Origin: MED-G105 sp039819085
GTDB taxonomy: Bacteria; Pseudomonadota; Alphaproteobacteria; Caulobacterales; Parvularculaceae
DNA: 64,000 nucleotides
Assembly (NCBI GenBank): GCA_039819085.1
Contig: JBCBSQ010000014.1
Span: forward strand, 1-64,000
Reading direction: 5' to 3'
Shown: in pieces, positions 39,934 to 48,726 of the stretch
Numbering within the stretch: the first letter of the stretch is position 1
How the letters are laid out: each line of letters opens with the position of its first letter
Program-made: the position numbers and the translations under genes
Notes under the pieces: model-generated
What the model saw: the letters and a program-made list of their open reading frames with translations, nothing else
The model's database searches: none
What the model was told of the DNA's origin: nothing

Positions 39934-41523
39934 CTACAAGTCGGCGGCTTCCAGCGCGCCCAGGAACGCGCCGGGATCCGTCAGCATCGTGACAATCAGC
40001 GCCTTGGCGGCGTCGCCGTTCGCCTCCTGCGGCGCGCCGTCGCCCCGCCGCGCGTAGGCGAGCGGTCCATTCGTGTCCATCTTGCGGGACGCGTTGATGC
40101 GCGAAAGGCTCGCCGCCACCTGGGCATGGTCCAATTGAAGCAATGCGTCGGCCGCAAACGCCGTCATCTTGTCGAGGTCGGGCGCGCTGCGGCGCGGCGC
40201 CGGGTCTGCGCCAAAGGCGGCGACCCGCAAGTCAGAGAGACTGGCTGCGCCAGGCGCCAGCGCCAAAGCGTCGGCGGCGTGCGCGCTGAGGTCGCGATCC
40301 TCCGCGGCGGCGCGCGCAAGCCCATGAAGCCATGTCGGCGCAATGTCGGACATCGGCGCGCAAAGGGCCGCCACGCGCTTCTTGGTCGTTTTTGCGAGCG
40401 CTTCGACCAAAGGCGCATCTTCAATCGCCGCGACGATAACGGCGTCGCCGCGCGCGCGCTCAAGCGCGCTCGCGAGCGCTTCCAGATCCTGGTCTTCGGC
40501 GCCGCCGCCTTCGCGGGCGCGGGGCGTCGCCGCCGGCGTCGGCGCGAACACGGTCCAGCCCTTGGCGTTGGCGGCGCGGCAGAAGGCTTCGCTCGGCGGC
40601 GCCGGAAACGCGAGAGGCGGAATGAACACGAGGCCGCGCCCCGTGGAATCGCCGCGCTTCCAGAATTTCGGGGCGCCGCCCTGTCGGCCCGTCGGACCAA
40701 GAGACAGGTGCGACGGCGCCTCAGGCCTCGCCCGCAAGCGCACCGCGCGCTCCGGGTCGAACGCGGCCGAGGTTTCGAGCGCAGCAACGGCGAGCGTTGC
40801 ATCGATCATTGAGTCGGCGCCGAGCTTCTTCAGGATCCGCGCATGCTGGGTGCGCACCGTATCCGGCGACCGACCGCGTTCCTCCGCCGTCTCAGCGACT
40901 GACTGTCGCCGGAGCGCTGCGTCCAGCACGTCGAGTTCGGCGGGCGCAAGATCATAAAACCGATGCAGACGGTCGCGGGTGCGCCGGGTCATGCGCATGC
41001 TGTCGAGGTAAAGAAAATAGGCCGCTTCCGGGTAGGCCGCATCCGCGCGCCAGACAATGCGCGCCGTGAGCGGCCGCCCGGCCGCGTTCCGCAACGCTGC
41101 GACGGGCGCGCCTTCGGCCGGCGGCGTCCCGGCGAAGTCGATCATCTTGCCGACGGCGATCCCGGCGGCGGCCTTTGCGGAGTCGCTCACCGCAAGGACG
41201 CTGCCGTCCGCCGCAATGGCGGCGAAAGCGCCTGCATTGTTCTTGATCAATGCGTCGAATGGCAGGCCGGCGGTCAGCGGATCAAGCGAACTGAGGCGCG
41301 CGCGATCGACGCTCGCCATGAACGCGGACATCGCGCGTGCGCGCTCTGACGCTTCGGCCCAGACGCCGTCGTCAGCGGCGACCGCGCCGAATTCAGTCAA
41401 AGTGGACAAGAGACCGGGATAAGGCGACGCCGGCGCAGCGCCCGTTTCGAACGCATCTGGCGACGCGCCAATGACGGCGGGCGCGTCTGAAAATCTTCTG
41501 AGGCGGTCAGTCTTTGGCGGCAT
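39934..41523 (-). CDS. LuxR-type regulator with degenerate alpha/beta-hydrolase-like domain
   Basis: This is a 529-residue protein. Residues about 90-180 resemble a PAS sensor. A LuxR helix-turn-helix lies in the middle (about 189-250) with LAPAELDVLDA and RSPDTVRTQHARILKKLGA. The C-terminal half (about 296-520) looks like the hydrolase domain of alphaproteobacterial LuxR-hydrolase fusions (GLVFIPPLAFP start). Where the nucleophile elbow GxSxG should be it reads VIVAAIEDAP, so it is probably a non-catalytic ligand or protein sensor. ATG at 41523. Stands alone between fabI and pnp, convergent with fabI. Confidence 0.7.
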   Translation of the reverse strand: MPPKTDRLRRFSDAPAVIGASPDAFETGAAPASPYPGLLSTLTEFGAVAADDGVWAEASERARAMSAFMASVDRARLSSLDPLTAGLPFDALIKNNAGAFAAIAADGSVLAVSDSAKAAAGIAVGKMIDFAGTPPAEGAPVAALRNAAGRPLTARIVWRADAAYPEAAYFLYLDSMRMTRRTRDRLHRFYDLAPAELDVLDAALRRQSVAETAEERGRSPDTVRTQHARILKKLGADSMIDATLAVAALETSAAFDPERAVRLRARPEAPSHLSLGPTGRQGGAPKFWKRGDSTGRGLVFIPPLAFPAPPSEAFCRAANAKGWTVFAPTPAATPRAREGGGAEDQDLEALASALERARGDAVIVAAIEDAPLVEALAKTTKKRVAALCAPMSDIAPTWLHGLARAAAEDRDLSAHAADALALAPGAASLSDLRVAAFGADPAPRRSAPDLDKMTAFAADALLQLDHAQVAASLSRINASRKMDTNGPLAYARRGDGAPQEANGDAAKALIVTMLTDPGAFLGALEAADL

Positions 41524-41689
41524 AAGTGCGTACTAGCTAATTGGTATGGATTTCAATGAACCTCTGTCTAGTCAGATCCGGTTGCTTCCGCCAAGCGCGA
41601 AAGCGTCCAAAGGCCGAACTGCGCGCCGAAAATACCGATCGGGACCGATCCTGCGGAGAGGATACGTTGTGAAAGCCCCGCAAAACAAA

Positions 41690-41717
41690 AAAAAGCCCCG
41701 CATTTGCGGGGCTTTTT
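41690..41717 (-). terminator. Intrinsic terminator of pnp
   Basis: A perfect 13 bp stem (AAAAAGCCCCGCA and its complement) has a 2-base loop. On the minus strand it is followed by a T-rich run (complement of 41681-41690). It lies 28 bp after the pnp stop. An extra GCCCCGC copy just outside (from 41674) could form an alternative stem. Confidence 0.9.
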
Positions 41718-41744
41718 CCGAAAATCGATTGAAGACGCGCGCCT

Positions 41745-43865
41745 TTAGGCGTCTTCCTTGGCGATCTCCTCGCCGGTCTCCTGATCGACGATTTTCATCG
41801 ACAGGCGGACTTTGCCGCGATCATCGAAGCCAAGGAGCTTGACGAACACCTCGTCGCCTTCCTTGACGACGTCGGAGGTCTTTTCAGGGCGACCGTCAGC
41901 AAGCTGAGAGATGTGGACGAGGCCGTCGCGCGCGCCGAAGAAGTTCACGAACGCGCCGAAGTCCATCACCTTGACGACCTTGCCCTTGTAGATTTCGCCG
42001 ACTTCAGGCTCGGCGACGATCGAGTGGATCCATTTGTAAGCCGCGTCGATCTTCTCCTTGTCGGAGGAGGCGATCTTGATGAGGCCGTCGTCATTGATGT
42101 CGACCTTGGCGCCGGTCTGCTCGACGATCTCGCGGATCACCTTGCCGCCTGAGCCGATGACGTCGCGGATCTTGTCCTTGGCGATCTGCATGGTTTCGAT
42201 GCGCGGCGCGTATTCTCCGAGGTCGGAGCGCGCGGCGGTGAGCGCTTTGGACATCTCATCAAGGATGTGCAAGCGCCCGTCCTTCGCCTGGGCGAGGGCC
42301 TGACGCATGATCTCCTCGGTGATGCCGGCGATCTTGATATCCATCTGCAAGGACGTAACGCCGGCTTCTGAGCCCGCGACCTTGAAGTCCATGTCGCCGA
42401 GATGGTCTTCATCGCCGAGAATGTCGGAAAGGACCGCGAAGCGCTCGCCTTCCAGGATCAGGCCCATGGCGATGCCGGCGACGGGGCGCTTCACCGGCAC
42501 GCCCGCGTCCATCATGGCGAGGGACGATCCGCATACGGTCGCCATCGAGGACGAACCGTTCGATTCGGTGATCTCCGAAACGAGGCGGATAACGTAGGGG
42601 AACTCTTCCTGCGTCGGCAACACCGCCTTCAGCGCGCGCCAGGCGAGCTTGCCGTGGCCGATTTCGCGCCGGCCCGCGCCGCCCATGCGCCCCGTTTCGC
42701 CGACGGAGTAGGGCGGAAAGTTGTAGTGCAGCATGAACTGCTCTTTGTACGTCCCTTCAAGGGCGTCAATGAACTGTTCGTCCTCGCCGGTGCCGAGCGT
42801 CGCGACCACAAGCGCCTGTGTCTCGCCGCGGGTGAAAAGCGACGAGCCATGAGCTCGCGGCAGGACGCCCGCTTCTGCGACGATCGGGCGAACGGTCTTG
42901 GTGTCGCGCCCGTCAATGCGCTCGCCCGTGTCGAGGATGCCGCCCCGGACGATGTCGGCTTCGATTTCTTTGAAAAGGCCGCCAAGCGCGTTCTTGGAGA
43001 GCTTCGCCTCGTCCTCTTCGTCGACAAACGCCTCGACCGCTTTCGCCTTGGCGTCGGCGATTTTCTCCTGGCGAACCTGCTTCACCGTCTCCTTGTAGGC
43101 GGCGCGCAGGTCGTCCTCGACCAGGCCGCGAATCTGCGACGGCCAGTCGCCATGGTCCGGCGCATTGACCGCCCACGGCTCTTTCGCGCAGTCTTCGGCG
43201 AAGTCGATGATCAGGTCGATCGCTTCGTTCGCGGCCTTGTGTCCGAACATGACAGCGCCAAGCATGACGTCTTCGGACAGTTCCTTGGCTTGCGATTCCA
43301 CCATCATGACGGCGTCCTGGGTCCCCGCCATGATAAGGTCGAGATCCGTCTCCGGCATTTCGTCGAGCTGCGGGTTCAGGACGTACTCGCCGTTGATGTA
43401 ACCGACCCGGGCGGCGCCGATGGGGCCGAGGAACGGGATCCCGGAAATCGTCAGGGCGGCGGAGGTCGCGACCATGGCGACAATGTCCGGATCGTTCTCA
43501 AGGTCGTGCGAAAGGACAGTCGCGATAACCTGGACTTCGTTCTTGAAGCCCTTGGCGAAAAGCGGCCGGATCGGTCGGTCGATGAGGCGCGAGGTCAGCG
43601 TCTCTTTTTCCGTAGGCCGACCTTCGCGCTTGAAGAAGCCGCCGGGAATGCGGCCCGACGCGTAAAACTTCTCCTGGTAGTGAACAGTCAGGGGGAAAAA
43701 ATCGAAGGCGGGGTTCGGCTCCTTCTGGCCGACGACCGTCGCGAGGACCGTGGTGTCGCCATAAGTCGCGAGCACAGCGCCGTCCGCCTGGCGCGCCATG
43801 CGGCCAGCTTCGAGCGTTAGCGTCCGCCCGCCCCATTCAATAGATTTCTTGGTGATGTCGAACAT
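41745..43865 (-). CDS. pnp: Polyribonucleotide nucleotidyltransferase (PNPase)
   Basis: This 706-residue 3'-5' phosphorolytic exoribonuclease has two RNase PH domains (1-230 and 310-545), the second with SDILGDEDHLGDMDFKVAG carrying the catalytic Asp residues. A KH domain (about 550-615, VIGSGGKVIREI) and an S1 domain (about 620-695, GKVVKVMDFGAFVNFF) follow. Full length, ATG at 43865. rpsO, its usual direct neighbour, is upstream, but an SDR gene with its own terminator lies between. Confidence 0.98.
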   Translation of the reverse strand: MFDITKKSIEWGGRTLTLEAGRMARQADGAVLATYGDTTVLATVVGQKEPNPAFDFFPLTVHYQEKFYASGRIPGGFFKREGRPTEKETLTSRLIDRPIRPLFAKGFKNEVQVIATVLSHDLENDPDIVAMVATSAALTISGIPFLGPIGAARVGYINGEYVLNPQLDEMPETDLDLIMAGTQDAVMMVESQAKELSEDVMLGAVMFGHKAANEAIDLIIDFAEDCAKEPWAVNAPDHGDWPSQIRGLVEDDLRAAYKETVKQVRQEKIADAKAKAVEAFVDEEDEAKLSKNALGGLFKEIEADIVRGGILDTGERIDGRDTKTVRPIVAEAGVLPRAHGSSLFTRGETQALVVATLGTGEDEQFIDALEGTYKEQFMLHYNFPPYSVGETGRMGGAGRREIGHGKLAWRALKAVLPTQEEFPYVIRLVSEITESNGSSSMATVCGSSLAMMDAGVPVKRPVAGIAMGLILEGERFAVLSDILGDEDHLGDMDFKVAGSEAGVTSLQMDIKIAGITEEIMRQALAQAKDGRLHILDEMSKALTAARSDLGEYAPRIETMQIAKDKIRDVIGSGGKVIREIVEQTGAKVDINDDGLIKIASSDKEKIDAAYKWIHSIVAEPEVGEIYKGKVVKVMDFGAFVNFFGARDGLVHISQLADGRPEKTSDVVKEGDEVFVKLLGFDDRGKVRLSMKIVDQETGEEIAKEDA

Positions 43866-43982
43866 GTTTTCTTCTTTCCATCGTCCGGACCCGTCCTTCC
43901 TTGAACGGCGTCCGCATAAAGACCGAGCGCGCGGATCGCGACCGGCCGGCGCGGCGCGGCGGACCCCATGCCCGACGGCCGC

Positions 43983-44022
43983 AAAAAAGAAACGCCGCGC
44001 GGGGCTGGCCCGGCGGCGTCTC
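43983..44022 (-). terminator. Intrinsic terminator after the SDR gene
   Basis: GAAACGCCGC (43989-43998) pairs with GCGGCGTCTC (44013-44022), allowing one G-T wobble, with further G/C pairing inside. On the minus strand six T follow (43983-43988). It sits between the SDR stop (44038) and pnp, so pnp is likely transcribed from its own promoter. Confidence 0.8.
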
Positions 44023-44037
44023 GCGTTGCAAGCGCTG

Positions 44038-44799
44038 TTAGCGCGGTTGCATTCGGATGGCCCCGTCCAGCCTGATGACCGTGCCGTTGACCATGACGTT
44101 CCTGGTTATCTCAAGCGCCATGGAGGCGAATTCCTCCGGCGTCCCAAGTCGTTTCGGGAAGGGCACCATGGCGGCGAGGGCGTCCTGAACCTTCTGGTCC
44201 ATGCCCGCCATCATCGGCGTCCAGAAAATCCCCGGCGCAATCGTGTTGCATCTTATGCCGATGTTCATGAGGTCGCGCGCGATCGGCAGCGTCATGCCGA
44301 CGACGCCGCCCTTGGAGGCTGAATAGGCCGCCTGGCCGATCTGGCCTTCATAGGCCGCGACGGAGGCGGTGTTGATGATGACGCCGCGCTCGCCGTCCGC
44401 TTTCGGCTCGGCCTTTTCCATTTCCGCGGCGACGAGGCGGATGCAATTGAACGTGCCGACGAGGTTGACGTCGATGACACGCTTGAAATTGTCGAGAACG
44501 TGCGGGCCGTTCTTGCCGATGGTCTTCTCGCCAGTGGCGATGCCGGCGCAGTTGACGAGAACGCTCGGCGCCCCATGCGCGTCGAGTGACGCCTTGACGG
44601 CCGCCGCCACGCCATCCTCGGAGGCGACGTTCGTCTCAACGAATACGCCGCCGATTTTTTCTGCGTGCGCTTCGCCCTTGTCCTTGTTCATGTCCCAGAT
44701 GGCGACTTTCGCGCCGGCTGCGGCCATCGCCTCAGCGGTTGCGCCGCCAAGGCCTGAAGCGCCGCCCGTGACGATCGCTGCGGCTCCGTTCAAGTCCAT
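44038..44799 (-). CDS. SDR oxidoreductase, 3-hydroxyacyl-CoA dehydrogenase type 2-like
   Basis: This is a 253-residue SDR closest in type to HSD17B10 (3-hydroxy-2-methylbutyryl-CoA dehydrogenase). It has TGGASGLGGATA (about 11-22), IWDMNKDKGE (NAD-type acidic residue), VNCAGIATGEKT, catalytic Ser in NTASVAAYEGQIGQ, and YSASK with Tyr/Lys. IAPGIFWTPMM is also typical. A role in branched-chain amino acid or fatty acid breakdown is likely from family. It lies unusually between rpsO and pnp. Confidence 0.87.
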   Translation of the reverse strand: MDLNGAAAIVTGGASGLGGATAEAMAAAGAKVAIWDMNKDKGEAHAEKIGGVFVETNVASEDGVAAAVKASLDAHGAPSVLVNCAGIATGEKTIGKNGPHVLDNFKRVIDVNLVGTFNCIRLVAAEMEKAEPKADGERGVIINTASVAAYEGQIGQAAYSASKGGVVGMTLPIARDLMNIGIRCNTIAPGIFWTPMMAGMDQKVQDALAAMVPFPKRLGTPEEFASMALEITRNVMVNGTVIRLDGAIRMQPR

Positions 44800-44866
44800 A
44801 TCCCGGTTCTCCGTTCAGCAAATTGACCGCCCGCATGACTTTCCCATGCGGGCAAGCGCGGAGTCG

Positions 44867-45136
44867 TCAGCGACGCAGGCCAAGCCGTTCGATGAGGCTC
44901 TTGTAGCGCGCTTCATCCTTGCCCCTGACGTAGTCAAGCAGGCGGCGACGCTGCGACACCATCTTGAGAAGGCCGCGGCGCGAGTGATTGTCTTTCTTGT
45001 GGCCCTTGAAGTGCTCGGTGAGGTTTGAAATCCGTTCCGAGAGGATCGCCACCTGCACTTCGGGCGAGCCCGTATCGCCCGGCTCGTTGGCGTATTCCTT
45101 GATGAGTTGCGCCTTGCGCGCAGCCGTAATCGACAT
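44867..45136 (-). CDS. rpsO: 30S ribosomal protein S15
   Basis: This is an 89-residue S15, which binds the 16S rRNA central domain. Full family length from MSITAARKAQLIKEYA to LIERLGLRR, with GSPEVQVAILSERI, HKKDNHSRRGLLKMVSQRR and LLDYV. The ATG at 45136 is chosen over 33 in-frame upstream codons that do not belong to the family. Confidence 0.98.
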   Translation of the reverse strand: MSITAARKAQLIKEYANEPGDTGSPEVQVAILSERISNLTEHFKGHKKDNHSRRGLLKMVSQRRRLLDYVRGKDEARYKSLIERLGLRR

Positions 45137-45259
45137 GCTCGTCTTTCTCCGCGGCGCCAATGACAAAGGCCGCGCCGGGACGCCGTCCAGCGCGGTCGAA
45201 GTCGCGGGACTAGGGCAAAACTGATTGCGAAGCAAGCATCGTTGGGGGTGAATGCGGCG

Positions 45260-45922
45260 TTAGCTCTTATGTCCAACGACAAAGCGGTTAGGGGCCGGGT
45301 ACATGCCGGTTTCGAGGATCTCAAATCCGGCCTTCCGCACGGCCGCATCGTGGTCGGCGACGGCGAGGAAATGGACTTTCGGGGCCTTGCCAACGAGCTG
45401 CAGCAGCGGAATGGCGACCCTAAAGACCACTGACTTGCTGAGGCACATCGTCTTGCCGATGAAAAGGCCGCCCGGCTTAAGGAGCGTGTGGATGCGCGCA
45501 AGCGTTTCGTCCACGTCTTCAACGAGATGCAGGAAGCTGGACGCGAAAACGACGTCATATGCCCCCTCTTTGAATCTCGGATCAAATGGGTCGGCGACGA
45601 TGAACGACAGGTTTTTGATGTTCGTCGCGCCGTCGCGCGCCTGCGCGATATCAATCATCGCTGGCGAGAAATCGCTTGCTTCGTAGCGTTCGACGGCGTC
45701 CGCCAGCTTCAGCGCGGTCGCGCCAGTGCCGCAACCAAGCTCGAGAACTCGATGCGATGGCTTGAAGTAGTGGCGCAAGCGCTCGAGCGTGCGTTCGTAG
45801 GCGTCAGGGTTGCGGATCGGTTGAGCAGCGTATTTTTCGGCGATCTTGTCCCAGAAGGCCGTCGCCTTTGAGCTGGTATGGCTTGTTGTCGGCGCATTGG
45901 TCGAGGGCGCGGTCGCATTCAT
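45260..45922 (-). CDS. Class I SAM-dependent methyltransferase
   Basis: This is a 220-residue methyltransferase of the Methyltransf_11 type. SAM motif VLELGCGTGATALKLA (about 59-74), acidic motif EASDFSPAMI, motif FDVVFASSFLHLVED-like (YDVVFASSFLHL), and LKPGGLFIGKT. Near the N-terminus, AFWDKIAEKYAAQPI is typical of small-molecule or ubiquinone-like methyltransferases. Substrate unknown. ATG at 45922, upstream of rpsO on the same strand, 123 bp away. Confidence 0.88.
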   Translation of the reverse strand: MNATAPSTNAPTTSHTSSKATAFWDKIAEKYAAQPIRNPDAYERTLERLRHYFKPSHRVLELGCGTGATALKLADAVERYEASDFSPAMIDIAQARDGATNIKNLSFIVADPFDPRFKEGAYDVVFASSFLHLVEDVDETLARIHTLLKPGGLFIGKTMCLSKSVVFRVAIPLLQLVGKAPKVHFLAVADHDAAVRKAGFEILETGMYPAPNRFVVGHKS

Positions 45923-46157
45923 TCGCTTGTCGTCTTTTCATCTCTTCTGTTGTTCAGAGCAGATGTTGACGCGGGCTTCGCTCGACAACCTCAAACCGCA
46001 ACTAATCCGATGAACCGCCAGCAAACGCCGACGAACGACGGCGCGCTTTGGCGCGCACAAGGATTGCTCGCACGGGGAACGCGTTCCAGCGCTTTTGGAA
46101 GCGGGTTGGCGGAGATAAATCGGTCTGACCGCAAAACACCGCCGGACCGGCGGCTGG

Positions 46158-46862
46158 CTACTGCTGTTCTTCCCCTGCGTCCGACGCGCTTTCCGCCTCG
46201 AACTCGTTCGCGACTTTGACCGATAAGTCTGGCGCATTTGCGCCGACCTGGTTCACCCGGAACTCCTTCGGGGCGATCAGCGCCGACGCCGGCAGGCGCA
46301 CCCCCGGCGCGCCGTTCGGATTGATGGATTCAAGCAACAGGTCAGCGTCGCTCAGGAACTCCTCGATGGTGCGCCGCACATGGCCGACAGTCACGCCGTC
46401 CGCGAGTGTGACGTGGGAGAAAATGATGCCGCGGCCGTCCGGCAGAAGCCCGGCGACTGAAACGCCGAACACATCAAGATTGTACTCATTCAGCTTTGAC
46501 AGCGTCACGCCGTCGGCGTTGAAGAAAACCGTCGGCTGAACTTCGCCGCACTGTGCGTATGCGCCCGGGCCGTTACAGTCTCTCAGGAACAGGTAAACCG
46601 TGCCGCCCCCAATCGTCGCCTCGACGGTCTTTTCGACGCCGCCTTGCGTCTTGACGTCATCGGTCATCCTGGACGGCGCCCGCAAGCGACGCATCACGGC
46701 GACAACCTCGTTGGCGCTCATGGAGTCGACGACACGCGCGTCAAGCGATCGGGTCCGCGATTGAGCGTTCGCGTCAATGCCGCCCGCAAGGCCCGACAAA
46801 GCCGCCGCGGCAATCGCCGCCAACGATGTGGTTCGGATCGTCAAACCTGCTCTCTTCGCCAT
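46158..46862 (-). CDS. Secreted YbjN-like protein (paralogue 2)
   Basis: This is a 234-residue exported protein. The signal peptide from MAKRAGLTIRTTSLAA ends ANA|Q, as in its paralogue at 1841-2536. The mature domain shows DSMSANEVVAVMRRL, a Cys pair around CNGPGAYAQC, FNADGVTLSKLNEYN, IEEFLSDADLL, and the tail VNQVGANAPDLS. YbjN-type fold, role unknown. ATG at 46862 behind GAGGGG. 67 in-frame upstream codons, running into the hairpin region, are probably untranslated. Confidence 0.7.
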   Translation of the reverse strand: MAKRAGLTIRTTSLAAIAAAALSGLAGGIDANAQSRTRSLDARVVDSMSANEVVAVMRRLRAPSRMTDDVKTQGGVEKTVEATIGGGTVYLFLRDCNGPGAYAQCGEVQPTVFFNADGVTLSKLNEYNLDVFGVSVAGLLPDGRGIIFSHVTLADGVTVGHVRRTIEEFLSDADLLLESINPNGAPGVRLPASALIAPKEFRVNQVGANAPDLSVKVANEFEAESASDAGEEQQ

Positions 46863-47184
46863 CAAATACGCCCCTCCTGATCGCCCCGTAGCGCTGAATA
46901 TAGGCGAAAATGAGCGCTCTGTCCCGTTTTGACCGAGGCCTTCAGGCAATCGGGCGCCGCGACCGCAGGCGATTGCGCGTGATAGGTCGAGGACGGGGCG
47001 AGGCCGCCGCCCTGGAGGGGGGTCGGCGGCGGCCTCATTGAGTGCAAATGGAAGGGCGTCCATTCGCGAGCGGTCGGCCCTGGTTGGAGGGGAAACCGGC
47101 CGACAGGCGAAAGGATGGCAGGCGAATTCTCGCTAAAGAATGAACTTTTTAGGCCGGTTGGTTAATCGCAAATGGCGTGATTAA
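46863..47184. other. Intergenic region truB-YbjN gene
   Basis: This is 322 bp on the transcript from truB to the YbjN gene. It holds the perfect 12 bp hairpin at 47000-47036 and an AT-rich stretch near 47125-47210 that runs into the end of truB. No gene is supported. Confidence 0.5.
47000..47036. repeat. Perfect 12 bp GC-rich hairpin
   Basis: GAGGCCGCCGCC and GGCGGCGGCCTC pair perfectly around a 13-base G-rich loop. No T-run follows on either strand, so it is not a canonical terminator. It could be a Rho-linked end of truB, an mRNA stabiliser or a protein target. Confidence 0.6.
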
Positions 47185-48129
47185 TCATCCTTGTTCGGAT
47201 AAATTAAACACCCTGACCGGCTGCAGCTTCAGCCCGTCGAGGGCGCAGATCGCCACTGGCGCGCCATTCGCCACGGCGAGGACGGAGGGGATTTCCCCGG
47301 CTTCGCCGGCGCGAACGCCGCGCGCGGCCGCCGGCGAAAGGACCGCCGGCTGACCCTGCCGCAGGCGACTGGCCTCCGGTCCGCCGATTGACGCCTGCGG
47401 CAGGCATGAGAGCGCGGCGTCAACCGGCAGGAGCGCCGCGTCCCGCGCTTCGGGCGATCCCATGTCCTCCAGGTCCGCCGTCTTGACGCCATCTTGCTCC
47501 GTGAACGGCCCAACGGCGGTGCGTCTCAGGGACGACACATGCCCCTCGGTTCCAAGGGCCTTAGCCATGTCACGAACGAGCGCGCGCACATAGGCGCCCT
47601 TGCCGGTGACGGCTTCAAAAACGGCGTGATCGCGGTCAGGCGCATCCACCAGTCGGAGTTCGTGAATGTCGATGACCCGGGCCTTCAGCTCCACCTCTTC
47701 GCCTTCGCGCGCCAGATCATACGCGCGCTCGCCGGCGACTTTGACGGCGGAGAATTTCGGCGGAATCTGTTCGATGGCGCCGGTGAATTGCGGCAGGACC
47801 GACGCGATTTCCGCCGCGGTCGGACGCGCGTCCGACGTCGCGCAAGCCGTTCCCTCCGCATCGTCGGTGGTGGTTGAGACGCCCCATTTCGCTGTGAACA
47901 GATACGTCTTGGGCGCGTCCGTCAGGTACGGCACGGTCTTGGTCGCCTCGCCGAACGCAATTGGCAGGACGCCCGTCGCGAGCGGGTCCAGCGTGCCGGC
48001 ATGGCCGGCCTTCTGCGCCTGCAAGAGCCATTTCAGCTTTGAAACGGCGTCTGTGGAGCCGACGTCATAGTCCTTATCGAGGACGATCCAGCCGTTCACT
48101 GGCCGTCCCTTTTTGCGGCGACGCCCCAT
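47185..48129 (-). CDS. truB: tRNA pseudouridine(55) synthase TruB
   Basis: This is a 314-residue TruB, which makes pseudouridine 55 in the T-loop of tRNA. Opening GWIVLDKDYDVGSTDAVSKL; catalytic Asp in AGHAGTLDPLATGVLPIAFGEATK (Asp48 region); KTYLFTAKWG; QIPPKFSAVKVAGERAYDLAR; and GAYVRALVRDMAKALG. Usual length. ATG at 48129. It belongs functionally to the infB-rbfA row 2 kb upstream, from which it is separated by two membrane-protein genes. Confidence 0.97.
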   Translation of the reverse strand: MGRRRKKGRPVNGWIVLDKDYDVGSTDAVSKLKWLLQAQKAGHAGTLDPLATGVLPIAFGEATKTVPYLTDAPKTYLFTAKWGVSTTTDDAEGTACATSDARPTAAEIASVLPQFTGAIEQIPPKFSAVKVAGERAYDLAREGEEVELKARVIDIHELRLVDAPDRDHAVFEAVTGKGAYVRALVRDMAKALGTEGHVSSLRRTAVGPFTEQDGVKTADLEDMGSPEARDAALLPVDAALSCLPQASIGGPEASRLRQGQPAVLSPAAARGVRAGEAGEIPSVLAVANGAPVAICALDGLKLQPVRVFNLSEQG

Positions 48130-48342
48130 TGGCGCAGGTCTCCTTGGCGTAGGTGTGCAAAAGCGATGGGTATGAACAAAGATCGCCGCCGCGCGTCAAT
48201 CGCTAATGGTCGACGTTTCCTGTTTCGCCCTGAAATCGCCAGTTTCATCCATCGTTTCGCCAAATCGGTCCCTTAGGTCTGGCGACGGAGAGAGGACGTT
48301 CCATCGTTGAAGCAGGGGAGATGAAAGCTGACAGGAGCCGCC

Positions 48343-48726
48343 ATGACCGAGCAGACGCCGCACCTCCACTGGGCCAATGCGGGCCCGCGCCAGCCATCCG
48401 CCAGGGGCGTGTGGACGCGCGACCTCGCCATGCTGGCGGCGGCCGCGTTCGCCACGCCGTTCCTGCTTACGGTCTTTTGTCCGGGCGTCTTTTCCTTGGT
48501 GGCCGGCGCGCCGATCGCGCATGTTGGCGCTGATGACGCGCCGATCGCGCTTGGCGTCGCCGTATCTTACGGGCTAGCGGCCATCAGCGTCTCATTCGCC
48601 GCGCTCTTGAACGTGGCGAACGCCATTGAAGGCCGCGAGAATGCGTCCACTCGCTCCCGTCATTCGCTCGGCGCAGTGCTCGCGATCGGCTGCGGCGCGA
48701 CGCTGATCAGCGCCGCCGCCAATTAA
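48343..48726 (+). CDS. Hypothetical membrane protein
   Basis: This is a 127-residue protein with three TM segments: about 30-53 (LAMLAAAAFATPFLLTVFCPGVF), 67-93 and 107-125. No family is recognised. AGGAG lies six bases before the ATG at 48343, a good start. It is convergent with the next gene, sharing 4 bp at the stops, and interrupts the conserved rbfA-truB order together with it. Confidence 0.7.
   Translation: MTEQTPHLHWANAGPRQPSARGVWTRDLAMLAAAAFATPFLLTVFCPGVFSLVAGAPIAHVGADDAPIALGVAVSYGLAAISVSFAALLNVANAIEGRENASTRSRHSLGAVLAIGCGATLISAAAN

Noticed and set aside
41671..41717. Two GCCCCGC copies near the pnp terminator as a transposon end
   Set aside because: No transposase or target duplication; explained by the terminator stem and a partial alternative stem.
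42402..43820. 472-residue plus-strand frame opposite pnp
   Set aside because: Exact antisense shadow of pnp, caused by high GC and a lack of stop codons; no protein-like motifs.
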